From contig NC_087393.1 of the NCBI RefSeq assembly GCF_963675165.1, forward strand, positions 2,609,502 to 2,673,501: a stretch of DNA of 64,000 nucleotides. The letters are read 5' to 3'. Of this stretch, positions 9,508 to 20,747 are shown in pieces (position 1 is the first letter of the stretch; every line of letters begins with the position of its first letter). The notes beneath the pieces were generated by a model. It saw nothing but the letters and a program-made list of their open reading frames with translations, made no database searches and was not told the origin of the DNA. The DNA comes from Halichondria panicea. Lineage: Eukaryota; Porifera; Demospongiae; Suberitida; Halichondriidae. Position numbers and translations under genes: made by a program.

Positions 9508-12500
9508 ATGGCTGCTTCATATGACTTCTCTGGGAAAAGAGCTCTAGTTACTGGAGCTGGGAAGGGTAAGAAATAACTGTACCTGCAACTGTAATTACAT
9601 CCTGTGCATGCCTGAAGTAAGTTTGTAGCTGTGTACGTGTACAGCTAGCAACCCCAGTAGGCCCTGGCTAGACTCGCTGGCCAGTCCCATCATCACTTCT
9701 TGAGGATTGGGACTGGTCAACTGCCAATCTGCGAGTTGTTCTCATTACCGATCAGTAATGACCAATCACAGTGCAGAAGCAATGTCATGTGACATATTTC
9801 GCCCACGTAATTCGTTATAGTTGGGCTGGGTCTTATGTTGTGTTAGATAAACCACAGGACATAACTCACATTCACTTGATAGTTACGCAACTTTGGTCAA
9901 CCGCACAAACCACAAGATGATGTCATGCAACTAATTAAAATTCCACTAGAACAACTCGCAAATTGGCAGTTGACCAGTCCCAATCCTCAAGAAGTGATGA
10001 TGGGACTGGCCAGCGAGTCTAGGCCCTGGCCTCGTACTTGAAAATACCACGTGGCCATTTATAACGATAGGATTTAATAGGTGCTCGAGGCTTCTCTCTT
10101 AATAGGGAGTTATTTTTGCATTGTGGTCTGTATCTAGTCTCGCGAGCATGCATCCGTCGGATTGCTGCTCGCGAGAGTAGTCTGTATCAACATTACACCA
10201 CATTACCAGGTCTTTTAAGGATTCTAAATTGACACAGCTACATAACATCACCTTGCAGGGATTGGCAGAGGACTAGTGATTGCCTTGATGCGATATGGAG
10301 CTGAGGTAATTGCACTCAGTAGAACCCAGGCTGACCTGGACTCACTCAAGGAAGAGGTGAGCAAATGTAATCATCCACCAGTCATGAGTGGTGTAATTAT
10401 CCCTACAGTAATTATTGCACAGACTAAGTGTTACTTTTGACGTTAGGACAATTCTGTCTCTAATAGGGTGCTAGAATGTTTTGCGAGTACCAAACATATG
10501 CAAACTTGCTGATTCGCAACAATAAAATCGCAACACCTAAATTTGTATGAGTAAAAATACACACAATTCTTGCCAGAACGTATTAATAGTTAGATCGCAA
10601 AAGGTCAATCTTTCTGATGATTTAGCTCATTTGCAAAGGTTTAATTCTAGTAATACGGTATATAACAGGGTATACAAAATTATGTACGCATGATTATTGA
10701 GCATCTTCATCTGTGTCCGGACATCACTTATGAGATCTCAATGTTATGCACTTAAATAACTTTCCTACAACTGATAATGTGTACAGTAGCTATGGTGCAG
10801 CACCCTTGCAGGTGAAAGGGCTTATCACAGTGTGTGCTGATGTTAGTGACATGGCAACGGTGAAGGCAGAGCTCTCCAAACTGAGACCTATCCATCTTCT
10901 GGTCAACAATGCTGGCGTGGGGCAGCTACAGCACTTCTTGGATGTTACACCTGAATCATATGATAGGTACATAATGTAATACTGTATTATACCGAGATTA
11001 CGCCCACCAGAATTGCATGCTACAAAGCAGCGGTACAGGTAGGATGGGTTTCAAAAACAGTAGTCGAAATTAAGCCCACCCAGTGTTTGCCTCGAAATTA
11101 CGCCCACTCATTAAGTATTTTTTTGTCTGCGTCTGAGACCTGCCAGCTCTTGAAATACAATACAACAATATAGTAATGCATGGGTAAAGTAGATAGGTAT
11201 AAAGAAAAGTATATAAGTCAAAATTCTGCATCAGAAGGTTGTTCCTTGTCACTGCCAGTCTTCAATGGAGATTCAGAGAAGATTGTCCCTGTCTCTCACA
11301 CTTGCAAATAGCTCACATTTATAAATAGGAGTAATTATTGGATCTAGCTGTTCATAGCTAACCAGCTTACACAAGAAACTGCTAAACCTTTTCTTGACAA
11401 CTGCTCACTGACAATGCATCACTTCCTGGTGGGCATATTCTCGAGGCAAATTAGCCTATGCAGGAACTTTCACTTAAAAGTGGAGGGTGGGCGTAATCTC
11501 GGTTGAATACGGTATACGTACAACCATTGATCACTCAGATGATTATAACCCAACAATTGCAGGATTATGGATATAAATTTAAAAGCAGTCATGTTTATCT
11601 CACAAGTGAGTATACCGCAGCAGTCACAATACCATACCAAGAGTTCATGGTAGTACTAACAGATCACTTGTTCAAGCTATTATAATTACTTGTCTTTTTG
11701 TCAGTTCATAGCCCGAGGTATGGTGGAAGGGGGCGTGGAAGGTTCCATTGTTAATGTCTCCAGTCAGGCTTCTCAGTGCGCACTTAAGGAGCACACTGTC
11801 TATTGTAAGCCGACATAGTTACAGCTAGTACCGGCCAGTATAAATATAGTGATTTACATGATTTACAATGTTACTTACTGCTCAGTCGGCCAATTTCCAG
11901 TATGTACATGTACGTATCAGGGCTGCATTGAGGGGGGGCGAGGGGGTAATTCTCCCCCCCTGGGCATAGTTTCGCCACCCCCCCCCCCTAGGATCTGGTA
12001 GATTCATTTGTACTGCTATAATTCTGATGACTTTGCCCCTCCTACATTTTTAAATTGCCCAATTCGCCCCCCCCCTGATCCAAAATCCTGGATGCAGCCC
12101 TGCGTATTACATGATTTACTTACTGTATGTACATGTACGTACCACATAGCCATTTTGCCAATATTTCCGCCACTATTACTACATTATTGTAGCATCTATG
12201 TACGGTATCTATTACATGACTTGCATGCAGGTACTGCAAAGGCTGGATTAGATATGCTTACTAAAATGATGTCATTGGAGCTTGGACCTCACAAGGTGAG
12301 CTTGTGCCTGTTCCTGTATAATAATTCTGATCCCACATTCTGAGCTGACTTAAATTATTCTATGAATACAATTTTGAGCTCTGGCCTTTACTCGTGATTT
12401 GTCAGATTGTCACTGTTGTTATGCAACTGCTGCCATGTCAATAAGTACCTTAATGTTACTATTATAGCGAATTAACTCTAAAATTATGTCGGTGTTAAAT

Positions 12501-13079
12501 AATAAATTGTTCTATGAAAGGTACTTTTGAGAGTATTATGGGCAAGCTAGCCCTTTTTCATCTATAATTATATCTAACTCGAGCTTTCCTTAAAAGTTAT
12601 ACTTTACATCTTTGACACAAATCCGTCTAAAAAACAGAAAAACTTGGAATTTTATTAACCTTAAAAGTTGATTACATCCTCCTTGTACTTATAGATCCGT
12701 GTGAATGCAGTCAATCCCACTGTTGTAATGACGAATATGGGTAGACTGGGGTGGTCCGACTCAAAGAAAGCTGGGCCAATGCTGGACCGAATACCAATGG
12801 GGAGATTTGCAGGTGTGTTTGAGTTCTCAAGGGATTTTTAATTAGCACGTTTTTTGTAATTATTGTACAGTATTATGTAATTATGGCCAAGTATTAACCC
12901 TCACACGTCTTCTCTCTGACAAACTGTTACTTTTCGCTACATACCAGCTAATTATACATGTTGTTCATATCACAGAGGTGGAGGAGATTGTGAACCCGAT
13001 ACTGTTCTTGCTAAGTGATCAGAGTTCAATGGTCAATGGAACTACTCTGCCCATTGACGGTGGCTTCCTGGCTAGTTGA
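9508..13079 (+). CDS. DCXR: L-xylulose reductase / dicarbonyl reductase, SDR family
   Basis: Eight exons: 9508-9565, 10259-10356, 10812-10966, 11563-11605, 11705-11804, 12231-12295, 12695-12812, 12976-13079. They sum to 741 nt, a 246-residue protein, close to human DCXR (244). Classical SDR marks: cofactor motif TGAGKGIG near residues 14-21, [20 protein letters not shown], catalytic Y-C-T-A-K, then [10 protein letters not shown] and the C-terminal [16 protein letters not shown] uses NADPH to reduce L-xylulose and dicarbonyls in the glucuronate-xylulose pathway. The 43-nt exon 4 ([15 protein letters not shown]) is required to join exons 3 and 5 in frame. Introns 1, 2, 3 and 5 each contain an inverted-repeat element. 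Confidence 0.94.
9657..10032. mobile_element. foldback element in DCXR intron 1
   Basis: Arms of about 70 bp: TAGACTCGCTGGCCAGTCCC...GGGACTGGTCAACTGCC on the left is matched in reverse by GGCAGTTGACCAGTCCC...GGGACTGGCCAGCGAGTCTA on the right. GGCCCTGGC flanks both ends. Non-coding interior. Confidence 0.88.
10135..10182. repeat. short GC-rich hairpin
   Basis: TAGTCTCGCGAGCA and TGCTCGCGAGAGTA form inverted arms around CCGTCGGAT. Intronic in DCXR, just outside the foldback element. Function unknown. Confidence 0.6.
10464..10660. mobile_element. MITE in DCXR intron 2
   Basis: Inverted ends GTGCTAGAATGTTTTGCGAG and TTTGCAAAGGTTTAATTCTAG. The same end type (GTGCTAGAAATATATTGCG) occurs at 56776-57023. 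Non-coding. Confidence 0.65.
10987..11515. mobile_element. MITE in DCXR intron 3, ACCGAGATTACGCCCACC ends
   Basis: The left end ACCGAGATTACGCCCACC and the right end GGTGGGCGTAATCTCGGT are exact inverted repeats of 18 bp, with ATAC/GTAT outside. The interior repeats GAAATTACGCCCAC. It lies just upstream of the tiny DCXR exon 4. Confidence 0.85.
11918..12103. mobile_element. MITE in DCXR intron 5 with C/G tracts
   Basis: Ends CAGGGCTGCATTGAGGGGG and CCTGGATGCAGCCCTG are imperfect inverted repeats. CGTAT lies immediately outside both ends, a likely 5-bp target duplication. Related to 1121-1558. Confidence 0.65.
12418..12645. repeat. dispersed repeat in DCXR intron 6
   Basis: The segment with GTACTTTTGAGAGTAT, AGCCCTTTTTCATCT and TACCTTAATGTTACTAT is shared with 22315-22520 inside BRIX1 intron 10, where part is in the opposite orientation. 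Suggests an inverted-repeat element degraded in both places. Confidence 0.6.
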
Positions 13080-13504
13080 TTATATTTGTGTGTATATAGA
13101 AACATTTGTTCCGTGGCAATTGTTTTGTACGGTTATGATTAATTTTTATGGCTTGTGGCATTGTGTGTATATATGCGCCAGGTGCCAGGGCATAGTATGA
13201 GATACATACATACGAACCGTTAAATTGGATAGTAACACAAATCCAAATTAAAGTATTTAGGTCTAAATAACAATTTGAATGAACCACCCACCAGTCGGAA
13301 AAGCTCAACTCCTTTATTATTCAATGAATTAGCTATGGATGATATATCCTGGGGGCGGCGAAACTGTCGCCCGGAGGTTCTATCCTATGACACCGGGGTA
13401 TTTGCAAGGGTTTGTCAAATAAAATAGCCCCGGGGGAGAGTCCTGCATCGCATAATTGGAGGGGGGTAGGGGGGTTTTGCATTTGATAGGTGCATAAACT
13501 GATC

Positions 13505-13560
13505 TAGTTGGGCGTGGCTCGACCGTCTCCCGTCAGGGACGGTCGGGCCACGCCCAACTA
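13505..13560. mobile_element. 56-bp palindromic mini-element with 9-bp target duplication
   Basis: Arms TAGTTGGGCGTGGCTCGACC and GGTCGGGCCACGCCCAACTA form a near-perfect hairpin. The flanks are AAACTGATC (13496-13504) and AAATTGATC (13561-13569), a 9-bp duplication with one mismatch. Same family as 14290-14345. Confidence 0.8.
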
Positions 13561-13710
13561 AAATTGATCCTGGCCAAACTAAAGTGCTCAGACAGACTCT
13601 CCAAGGCCGGCTGATTCATGAGACTAGTACTGCACCAGGCCAGCTAGGAAGGAACTCGCTTTGCTCGCCCCAATAAAAGTTAATTTCCTCTTGCTTCAAA
13701 CACTAACAAG

Positions 13711-16047
13711 ATGGCTGATCAGGTACAGGATCTAGTACCTGTCGGTGTGTTACATGCGATATATGCATACAATTATGATGTACTAGACTATTTATATGTC
13801 TGTTTGTAGAGTCTATAGGCGTAGGCCTAGATCTTCTACTAGGCTTGAGGCTATTATGCTCCAAATTTTACCGGTTATCCCAAGCTATAGCCTATTATTC
13901 TCAGTGATTCAGCCCATTAAAAAGCATATTATTCTTCATTAAAATCACAATAAAAATCATCTTTTGATAATTGCAATACAAGTGAAGTCTCTACATATAA
14001 TATGTACATATAGTCCTGAAGAGCATTGTCTTGCTGATCACCAAACAAAGTGCCTTGAGTTGATCCAGCATCAATATATTACTAGGGGGGTTGGAACTGG
14101 AATCATAGTGGCTTCAGTAGGTTCAGTGTCTGTTGTGTTGGGATAGGCACTACTGGCTGTACTCTTGATTCTTCAGATTCTTCAGATTCCATATAAAGTA
14201 CTAGCTACATGTAGCTGCAGTCTAGTCCAGATCAGAGTACAATATTAAACCATAGATTGAAGAGTTAGAGCTAGAGGGATAGGAAACGGTAGTTGGGCGG
14301 AGTCCAACCAACTGTGTGGTCAGTTGGTTGGACTCCGCCCAACTAAGGAAACGGAGTGGTGCACGTGATGATTTTACATTGAATCTGCAGTGGAGCCTCG
14401 AAAACTATCCGCGTTATGCCCTATGAACGAGGCTATTAAGCACATTTTTGCCGGGTTGCTCCCAAAGCTGTGTTTCCTCGAGACATCATCTCTTTCAGCA
14501 ATTTATAACACGCCTAGTCCATGAACCTCGTGTAGTACTTGTAATGACTGACCACACCCAGTAAAAAGAGACTTTCCAATAAAGTTATATGTTCCCAAGG
14601 CTGTTTTAGAGCTAAATGAACATGTAACGTGTAAGCGTGCTGGTTATGACTACTACAATAGGTATAGACCTTGAAATATAAGTGAGTTGCACGGACTAAG
14701 CATAGTTACTTGTAGTTTATTATGCACTGGGTGTAGAAATAGGTATTGTTGTGATGGCCTCGATTAAACCGCGGGGAAACACGGATCGTACCACGAGGGT
14801 GCTTCCGTTTCCAATCCCCCTTTTCTTTATCTATGATTAAATGGTAATTGTGCTTTATTTAGAATGCTAGCCACGCGGTATAATATTCCCACCCACTCTA
14901 CCGTTTATTCCCGCATAATTCCTAATGCTCCAAGCTACCTATTATTCTCAAAATTATGCTCGCATATAATCGCCGCATCCCTATCTTCTACTAAGTAAGT
15001 TTGCTGAATAGTGCACTTTTCATGTCAGTATATAACATTTTTGTTTCGATAACCCAATAAATAAGCTAACATTTTTCTTGTCACTTGTGGCTTCTCTCAT
15101 GCATGCAGACTCTTGACATCCTCCATCCCTCAACATCTCTGGAGTGGGAGGAATGGCCCTCTCTACCAGTGAGGATGAATGATGCCTCTTCAGTGTATCT
15201 GAATGGAACACTGTATGTTGGAGGAGGGTCTGCTAGTGAATCTGATTGGGAAGCTGATGCTTCACTGTACTCATTTAAACCTGGAGTTGACAGCACATGG
15301 ACAGTGACAGAGACACCCACCTCTTACTATACTCTTGTCGTCCATGACTCTGAACTGCTACTGGTGGGTGGGTGTGAGTATTTTACAGGAGCGATAACAA
15401 ACCAAATATTTACAATGAGGGATGGAGAGTTTGTTGAAGCACTGCCTCTTATGAAAGAGAAACGAGAATCACCCTCTGCTGTCAGTAGTGGGTCTGCACT
15501 AGTTGTGGCTGGGGGGTGGGACACCTCAGAAAATCTCTCCTCTGTGGAAGTGTTCAAAGATGGCAAATGGACGACTGCTCCCTCCCTACCAAGTGCAGGG
15601 TCTGTTATGCAGTCTGCTCTCCATGGTGACCAGTGGTACCTGATCCGTGATCAGGGGGAAGTATTTTGTGTGTCGCTTCTATCACTCATATCTGGAGCTG
15701 ACCCATCGCCATGGGAGACGCTACCTGATGCTCCTAATAGCTGCTCAGCTGCTTCCTTCTTTGGTGGCCGCCTTTTGTCCATTGGAGGAGGGGGTCATAG
15801 TAACTACACAACAGCCATCTATGCTTTCTCCACATTCACCCAGTCCTGGGTACATGTTGCTGACCTCCCTGTACTGGGTTTGCCAACAGCTCTTGTCCTG
15901 TTAAGTGAACAATTGATTGTGAGCAGTGGTGATAGAATACTTCGAGGAAAACTTAGTGGTGAGTTGATGCCTAAATCAAATGCCTTTTCACCTTACTCAC
16001 TTGAAGTACTCGTACAAGCTTTGAAATTCTTAGGAAACATAAGTTGA
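13711..16047 (+). CDS. kelch-repeat protein
   Basis: Proposed two-exon model. Exon 1 is 13711-13722 (MADQ, donor GTACAG) and exon 2 is 15109-16047, after a TGCATGCAG acceptor; both are phase 0, giving 316 residues. The second exon is certain as coding: it holds about six kelch-type blades with paired glycines and spaced Trp (LYVGGGSA, LLLVGGCE, LVVAGGWD, LLSIGGGG, then VSSGDR) typical of a beta-propeller interaction domain. No BTB, F-box or kinase domain is seen. Without exon 1, ATG 15085 or 15103 in the same frame would be the start. The kelch half of the gene at 54739-61588 is likewise carried on one long exon, so the two may be related. The intron holds the element at 14251-14835. Confidence 0.78.
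14251..14835. mobile_element. MITE, CATAGAT...GGAAACGG family, with nested hairpin
   Basis: The left end CATAGATTGAAGAG...GGATAGGAAACGG and the right end CCGTTTCCAATCCCCC...ATCTATG match the 35-bp ends of the copy at 40648-41171. Interior words ATTTTACATTGAA and TACCACGAGGGTGCTTC are shared with 53435-53854. The 14290-14345 hairpin is inserted in the left arm. Confidence 0.8.
14290..14345. mobile_element. 56-bp perfect hairpin element nested in a MITE
   Basis: Two perfect 25-bp arms (starting TAGTTGGGCGGAGTCC, ending GGACTCCGCCCAACTA) surround a 6-base loop. AGGAAACGG stands directly on both sides (14281-14289 and 14346-14354), an exact 9-bp target duplication. Confidence 0.9.
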
Positions 16048-17450
16048 TCACCAGGGGCGATCCGATAAGGGGGGTGCATCGTGGCGCGCCAAACCACACC
16101 CAATTCCTGTGGTTACGCCCTTTTGGGCGGCCATGCCTTACCGGTTTTTCTTTAATTCCCATGTACCAGTACAGACGTAAGAAAAAGCTAGTAATAGGCT
16201 TAGCTAATGTAGCTATCTACTGGTGTAGAGTTGTTGTAGAGTTGTTGTAGAGTTGTTGTAACATTAGTTGCAGTAGTAGCTTTTCCTCTCTGGATAGCAG
16301 TTTAAGAGCAGGGATGATTGAACTATACTGAGCTACTTAGAGTCTGGATGGGGGTGCATGCCCTAAGCACCACCCTGTGTACGTCACTATATACACTATA
16401 TAAGTGTACACACCACATATTAAATAAATACATGCACCTGATATGTAGCAGGAGCCCATAAATAAGAGAAGGAGCGGCTGACTACGGGGATCACGTTTCG
16501 TAAGTGGTTATGACCGCATTTCCATATATGCAGAGTCAAAGTGGTTGAATCCCTACACGTTTTATACGCAATACAGGTCTGCGGTTTGCAAGCATTTAGT
16601 CACTTCCATAAAAGGATGTGCGATTTCACCAGCAATTACGAAACGTGATCCCTGAGTATACGTTAAAGTTTGCCGCTCCTTCTCTTATTTATGGGCTCCT
16701 GTATGCAGACAGTCACTATTCTACTAGTATCTGACTCCCACGCACATTCCAGATGTCACAAACACTTTAAAGTATGAATAAGTATATCCCAAGCACATTC
16801 CATTCCAGACTTTCTTCTTGCTATGTCGCAAATACTGTAAAGTAGGAAATGTGCCTAACTAACCACACAGTGAGTGTATTCATACCTGAAGGCACGCTTA
16901 CAGATTTCATTGGGTTTGACATAATAGGATGTGCATTTCATTGGCTCTGGAACACTCATGAGTAAGAGACTCTATACCATTGGTTTTTACCCGAGATATT
17001 AGGTCTGGCCCCCGAGACTACTATATAAGTCTACAGCCAGTCTCCCCTTAAAAGGCAGAAGAACCATCAGTCACCACCGCGTCTCCTCCAGCCATGCACC
17101 TTCCAGAGGAATGGTTTTGCCTTGTGTTCTTTTAGTAAAAAAGTGGAGAATAACTAGTGGGCGGGGCATAAAAAAAGGGCATAGTCTTCAAATAATTCGG
17201 CAGGCCGCACAAATAATTATTTAAGAACCCCCTTCCTTAAATCCTGGATATGCCCCTGTGCGTGGGAGTCAATTCATGCACTCTTGACACTATCAACACA
17301 CACTTATGATGTCAGATGAATTTTCACAATAAGTATATTCATTAACTCGCAATTCTTATGATAACATACGCACTCATAATGTTGCTTTGTGTATTTACTA
17401 TATGAAGTCCGATATTACACACTGCGTGCATAGCACTAGCTATAACATGT
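16048..17450. other. intergenic, repeats only
   Basis: Contains an 11-12 bp tandem repeat GTAGAGTTGTT at 16222-16262, the foldback element 16450-16700, and a fragment near 17215-17262 ending AAATCCTGGATATGCCCCTG that resembles the end of the 11918 element. A short upstream exon of the death-domain gene could lie near 17050-17110, but nothing decides it. Confidence 0.6.
16450..16700. mobile_element. foldback element with 29-bp perfect ends
   Basis: AGGAGCCCATAAATAAGAGA... at 16450-16478 is exactly inverted at 16672-16700. A second internal inverted pair is GATCACGTTTCGTAA / TTACGAAACGTGATC. Non-coding. Confidence 0.9.
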
Positions 17451-20400
17451 TTGAAAGAACACATCACAAAAAATACTGCAGTGACACCCTTTGATGCTGA
17501 CAGTCACTTCACTATGAGAGTTATTGATTGCCTCAAGGCTTCAGCAGGAATCTCTCTGATAGAGGAGCTTGTACAACACACACCCACTGCCTTCCCTGCT
17601 GTTGCTGGTGTGGATGTTCGGGCAATGTATGACCTCATCTTGAGAGAGTGGGAGTCAGGACGTGGATCACACCCACCCACATGGACAGAGTTGTTCAGAT
17701 CTCTCAAGGAGATGGGCTCGAATGAGCTGGCGGGTCGAATGGAGAAGTGTCTGAGAGGGTCGGTTCCCGAGGACCCACCTCGACTGAAGACTGAAGACGG
17801 TAGCTCGGAGGAGGAGAAAGATGGTGAATAATTATATCAATTATTATCTGTCTTTTTTTTCATGCTTGAGATTCCACAGATGAAACACCAGAGCAAGAAA
17901 TTCTCAGGTTAAACAATGTGCTGGCTGAGTACAATAGTGCTAATACTCTACTGAAGAAGGAGAATATTCAATTGAAGAAGGCGAACAACAACCTTGAGCA
18001 AGAGATTGCTTCTTTAAAGGTGAAAAAAGAAAAACTGGACCCAGTCTCTATCAAAGAGGAACCAACATCTGGCAACGGTTTGAAACAGTTCGTGTACATA
18101 AGATACGCATAAACATGTTCTTTGTATAGATTATCAGAAGCATATCAAACAGGAAACTAAAGCTGATCCTGATGGTGAGTGATGGTATCACCATGTATGT
18201 ATACCGTATAGCGTGTAATTTCGTGGGGTAAAATATTCGTTATTTTTGTGGGCAAGCTGACCTCCACGAAATTGTCACGTAGGCGTGGCTTACCGGAGTG
18301 CAGTGCAGACAACGAGACTAAAGATTTTTACTCACGAAAACCACTGTTTCTCGAGTGGAACGAATTTTTTACTCCACGAACATTACCCGCTATACGGTAT
18401 AGGGTTGAATCACAGAATACGCATGTGTACTTACATGTTTGTATAATTAGAAAATGCTAAAAAAAATCTATGTCTATATAACAGCTTTAACAATGTACTC
18501 TATATACATATCATAATTATAATTATATACTCTGTATAGAGCAAAATGTACTAATTATTAATATCTGTTCGTAGCTGTAAATTTTTTTTTAATACTATAC
18601 TCACCGGCAGTGAAAAGTGAAAAACCAGGCTCGCAGCTACTACCTTTGGGACTGTCTACTGTACAGCATCATGCAATACCATTCAGTGAGTTAGTTACCA
18701 CCTCGTTTGCATTGTTCTATATACTGTTATACCTCCACTCAGACCTCCGTGGTGTTGACGTTGTCGCCAGCACTTGTGTGATTGTCACCAACTTCCCCCA
18801 AACCTTCCACTGGGTTGGCTATGGGTTCAAGCTCACCATACCCCAGGGCTCCCTGCCAGCTGGTGTTGACCAGTGTCGACTAGACATCAAGGCCAGTGTA
18901 GCGGGACTGTACCAGTTTCCTGACAATCTCCAGTTGGTCAGTGGTGTCTTCTGGATACGTCTTCTTCCCTTGTGTCAATTCCGACAGCTACTGACAGTCG
19001 AGATACAGCACTGTGCCAAGATGACCAGCTCCACCAAGCTCTCATTTGTGAGAGCATGTTGCTCCCAGGAGAGTCTGCCCTACAAATTCAAGCAGCTAGA
19101 AGGGTGTGGCTCGTTCACTGAGCACATCTCGTACGGATCACTAGAGCTAAACAAGTTCAGTGGACTGGCTGTAACAGGAGAAGATGTAGAGAGAGTGTAC
19201 ACTGCCAGTCTATATTATCAGCAATGTGATCCTCAAACACTAGAAATTCATTTTGTCATCACACGGGATTCTGAAACACACATCACTGTATGTCCAATTA
19301 TATATACATTGAATTTAACTAACTCAACGATTTATCGTTTCAGGCAACTAAAGAGTATTTTAAAGACCTGGGAGCAAAAGAGAAGTCACACATGCAGGTA
19401 GAATTCAAGAAACACAAAATAACTCTGAGCGTCCCAATGACTGGTGTGGTCATTGGAGAGTGGAATCTGATACCAACCGTCTCTCCATGCGTAAGTTGAA
19501 TTCTATATTAAGAAATGTCGAGCATTGTAAATGCAGATTAATCAGAGTACAGTGGACTCGTTCAAACCTGGTAGAACGATTAGATCACGACGATTGAAAG
19601 CTACCTTAACACGAGACTTTGGAGCAGAAGTCCCTGCTTGCTCCTACTTGGTCACCCTGAAGGGCGCTTGCAAACCAAATCAAATGCTGATTGAAATTGA
19701 CTCATACCATCCCAGTAAAGGGCAACCTACTTCTGTTGTCTCAATACCAGTGAACCAAGATCCACCAAGTCAGGCTTTAGTAGCATCTTCTGATGTTTAT
19801 CTATATCCCACCTCGTATCGTAAGTTGAATTTAGCTTGAGGTAACTATATAATTATAATTATGTTTTGCACATGCAGCGCTGCTCCAATCAGTACCAGGA
19901 TTCTCTCGAGGTTAGCTCTTTGACTCATTATTATTCTTTTAATATCTGTACATGCAGGATACTCTTGGACCAGTGCTCTTCCACAAATTCATCAGGGATA
20001 TGCACCATACACACAAGCGTCGTATCCGTGGTTGCAAGGTATTGTATCTAATTGGCTTCTGTTGGTGTCTTCAATTATTCTTGTGCAGATTGTGGTGAAC
20101 TGGTGACCATGATTGGCCAAGAATCAGGTATCTGTGGGTGGTATTGGTATGCCTTAGCAACACTATCATGGTTTTTCTGTGTTTATGCAGGCACAATCAG
20201 TGCAATCGAGTGTCCAGTGCTGAATATGGACCAATTGATATATCGCGTAGGCGTCGACGAAGATCTCCTAAAAAAAGAATGTTCAGAGAAGAATTTAAAA
20301 AAGATAGCCCCTCTCCTTGCAAACTGGCTAATGTACGCTAAAGCCTTGGAACTGACTCAGTCTCAAATACAGGACATAGATGGTCATAAACTATTGAGCA

Positions 20401-20747
20401 CCAACGAAATGAAGACTTTGCTAGTGCTGGAGAAGTGGCATCAGCTTCATGCCTTCACTGCCACCTATCATCATCTCATTAATGTGTGTCTAAGTTGTGG
20501 TCATGCTACTGAAGCCACTGAGATTTGCAGAATTGTCAAAGGTTAGTAAAATGTAATGCTAACTGTATAATTATCATTCCTGAATGTAGAGGACTTCTCC
20601 TTACCACCCCCCATTATTGATGAACACCGAGAAAGGTAAGAGTCAGATTGTGTCAAGTTGGTAATACATTATAATATTTTATATTCATACAGTTCCTCAC
20701 AAGAAACAAGAGAAAAAGTGTGTCATAGACTCATAGAAAACACATAA
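17451..20747 (+). CDS. death domain - coiled coil - ZU5 - death domain protein
   Basis: Thirteen exons: (17451)-17823, 17880-18077, 18130-18174, 18611-18685, 18743-19287, 19344-19490, 19537-19819, 19878-19910, 19958-20038, 20089-20127, 20191-20541, 20590-20635, 20693-20747; 756 residues if ATG 17451 is used. The exon could instead begin at an acceptor near 17508, so the N-terminus is uncertain. Residues about 25-108 look like a death domain (MYDLILREWESG, PPTWTELFRSLKEMG, ELAGRM). A heptad-like Lys/Glu coiled coil lies near 135-175. A ZU5 domain covers about 233-340 (HWVGYGFKLTIPQGSLPAG is diagnostic), followed by an unassigned beta-rich part. A second death domain is near 640-720 (LLANWLMYAKALELTQSQIQ, LLVLEKWHQ, TYHHLINVCLSCGHATEA). 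ZU5 plus death is seen in ankyrin, UNC5 and PIDD proteins; this order with two death domains and no ankyrin, Ig or LRR repeats is a cytoplasmic adaptor-like design. Most introns are 45-60 bp. Confidence 0.86.
18201..18400. mobile_element. MITE, GCGGGTAAT family, in an intron of the death/ZU5 gene
   Basis: Ends ATACCGTATAGCGTGTAAT and ATTACCCGCTATACGGTAT are inverted repeats. It occupies most of the 436-bp intron between exons 3 and 4, the longest intron of that gene. Confidence 0.85.
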
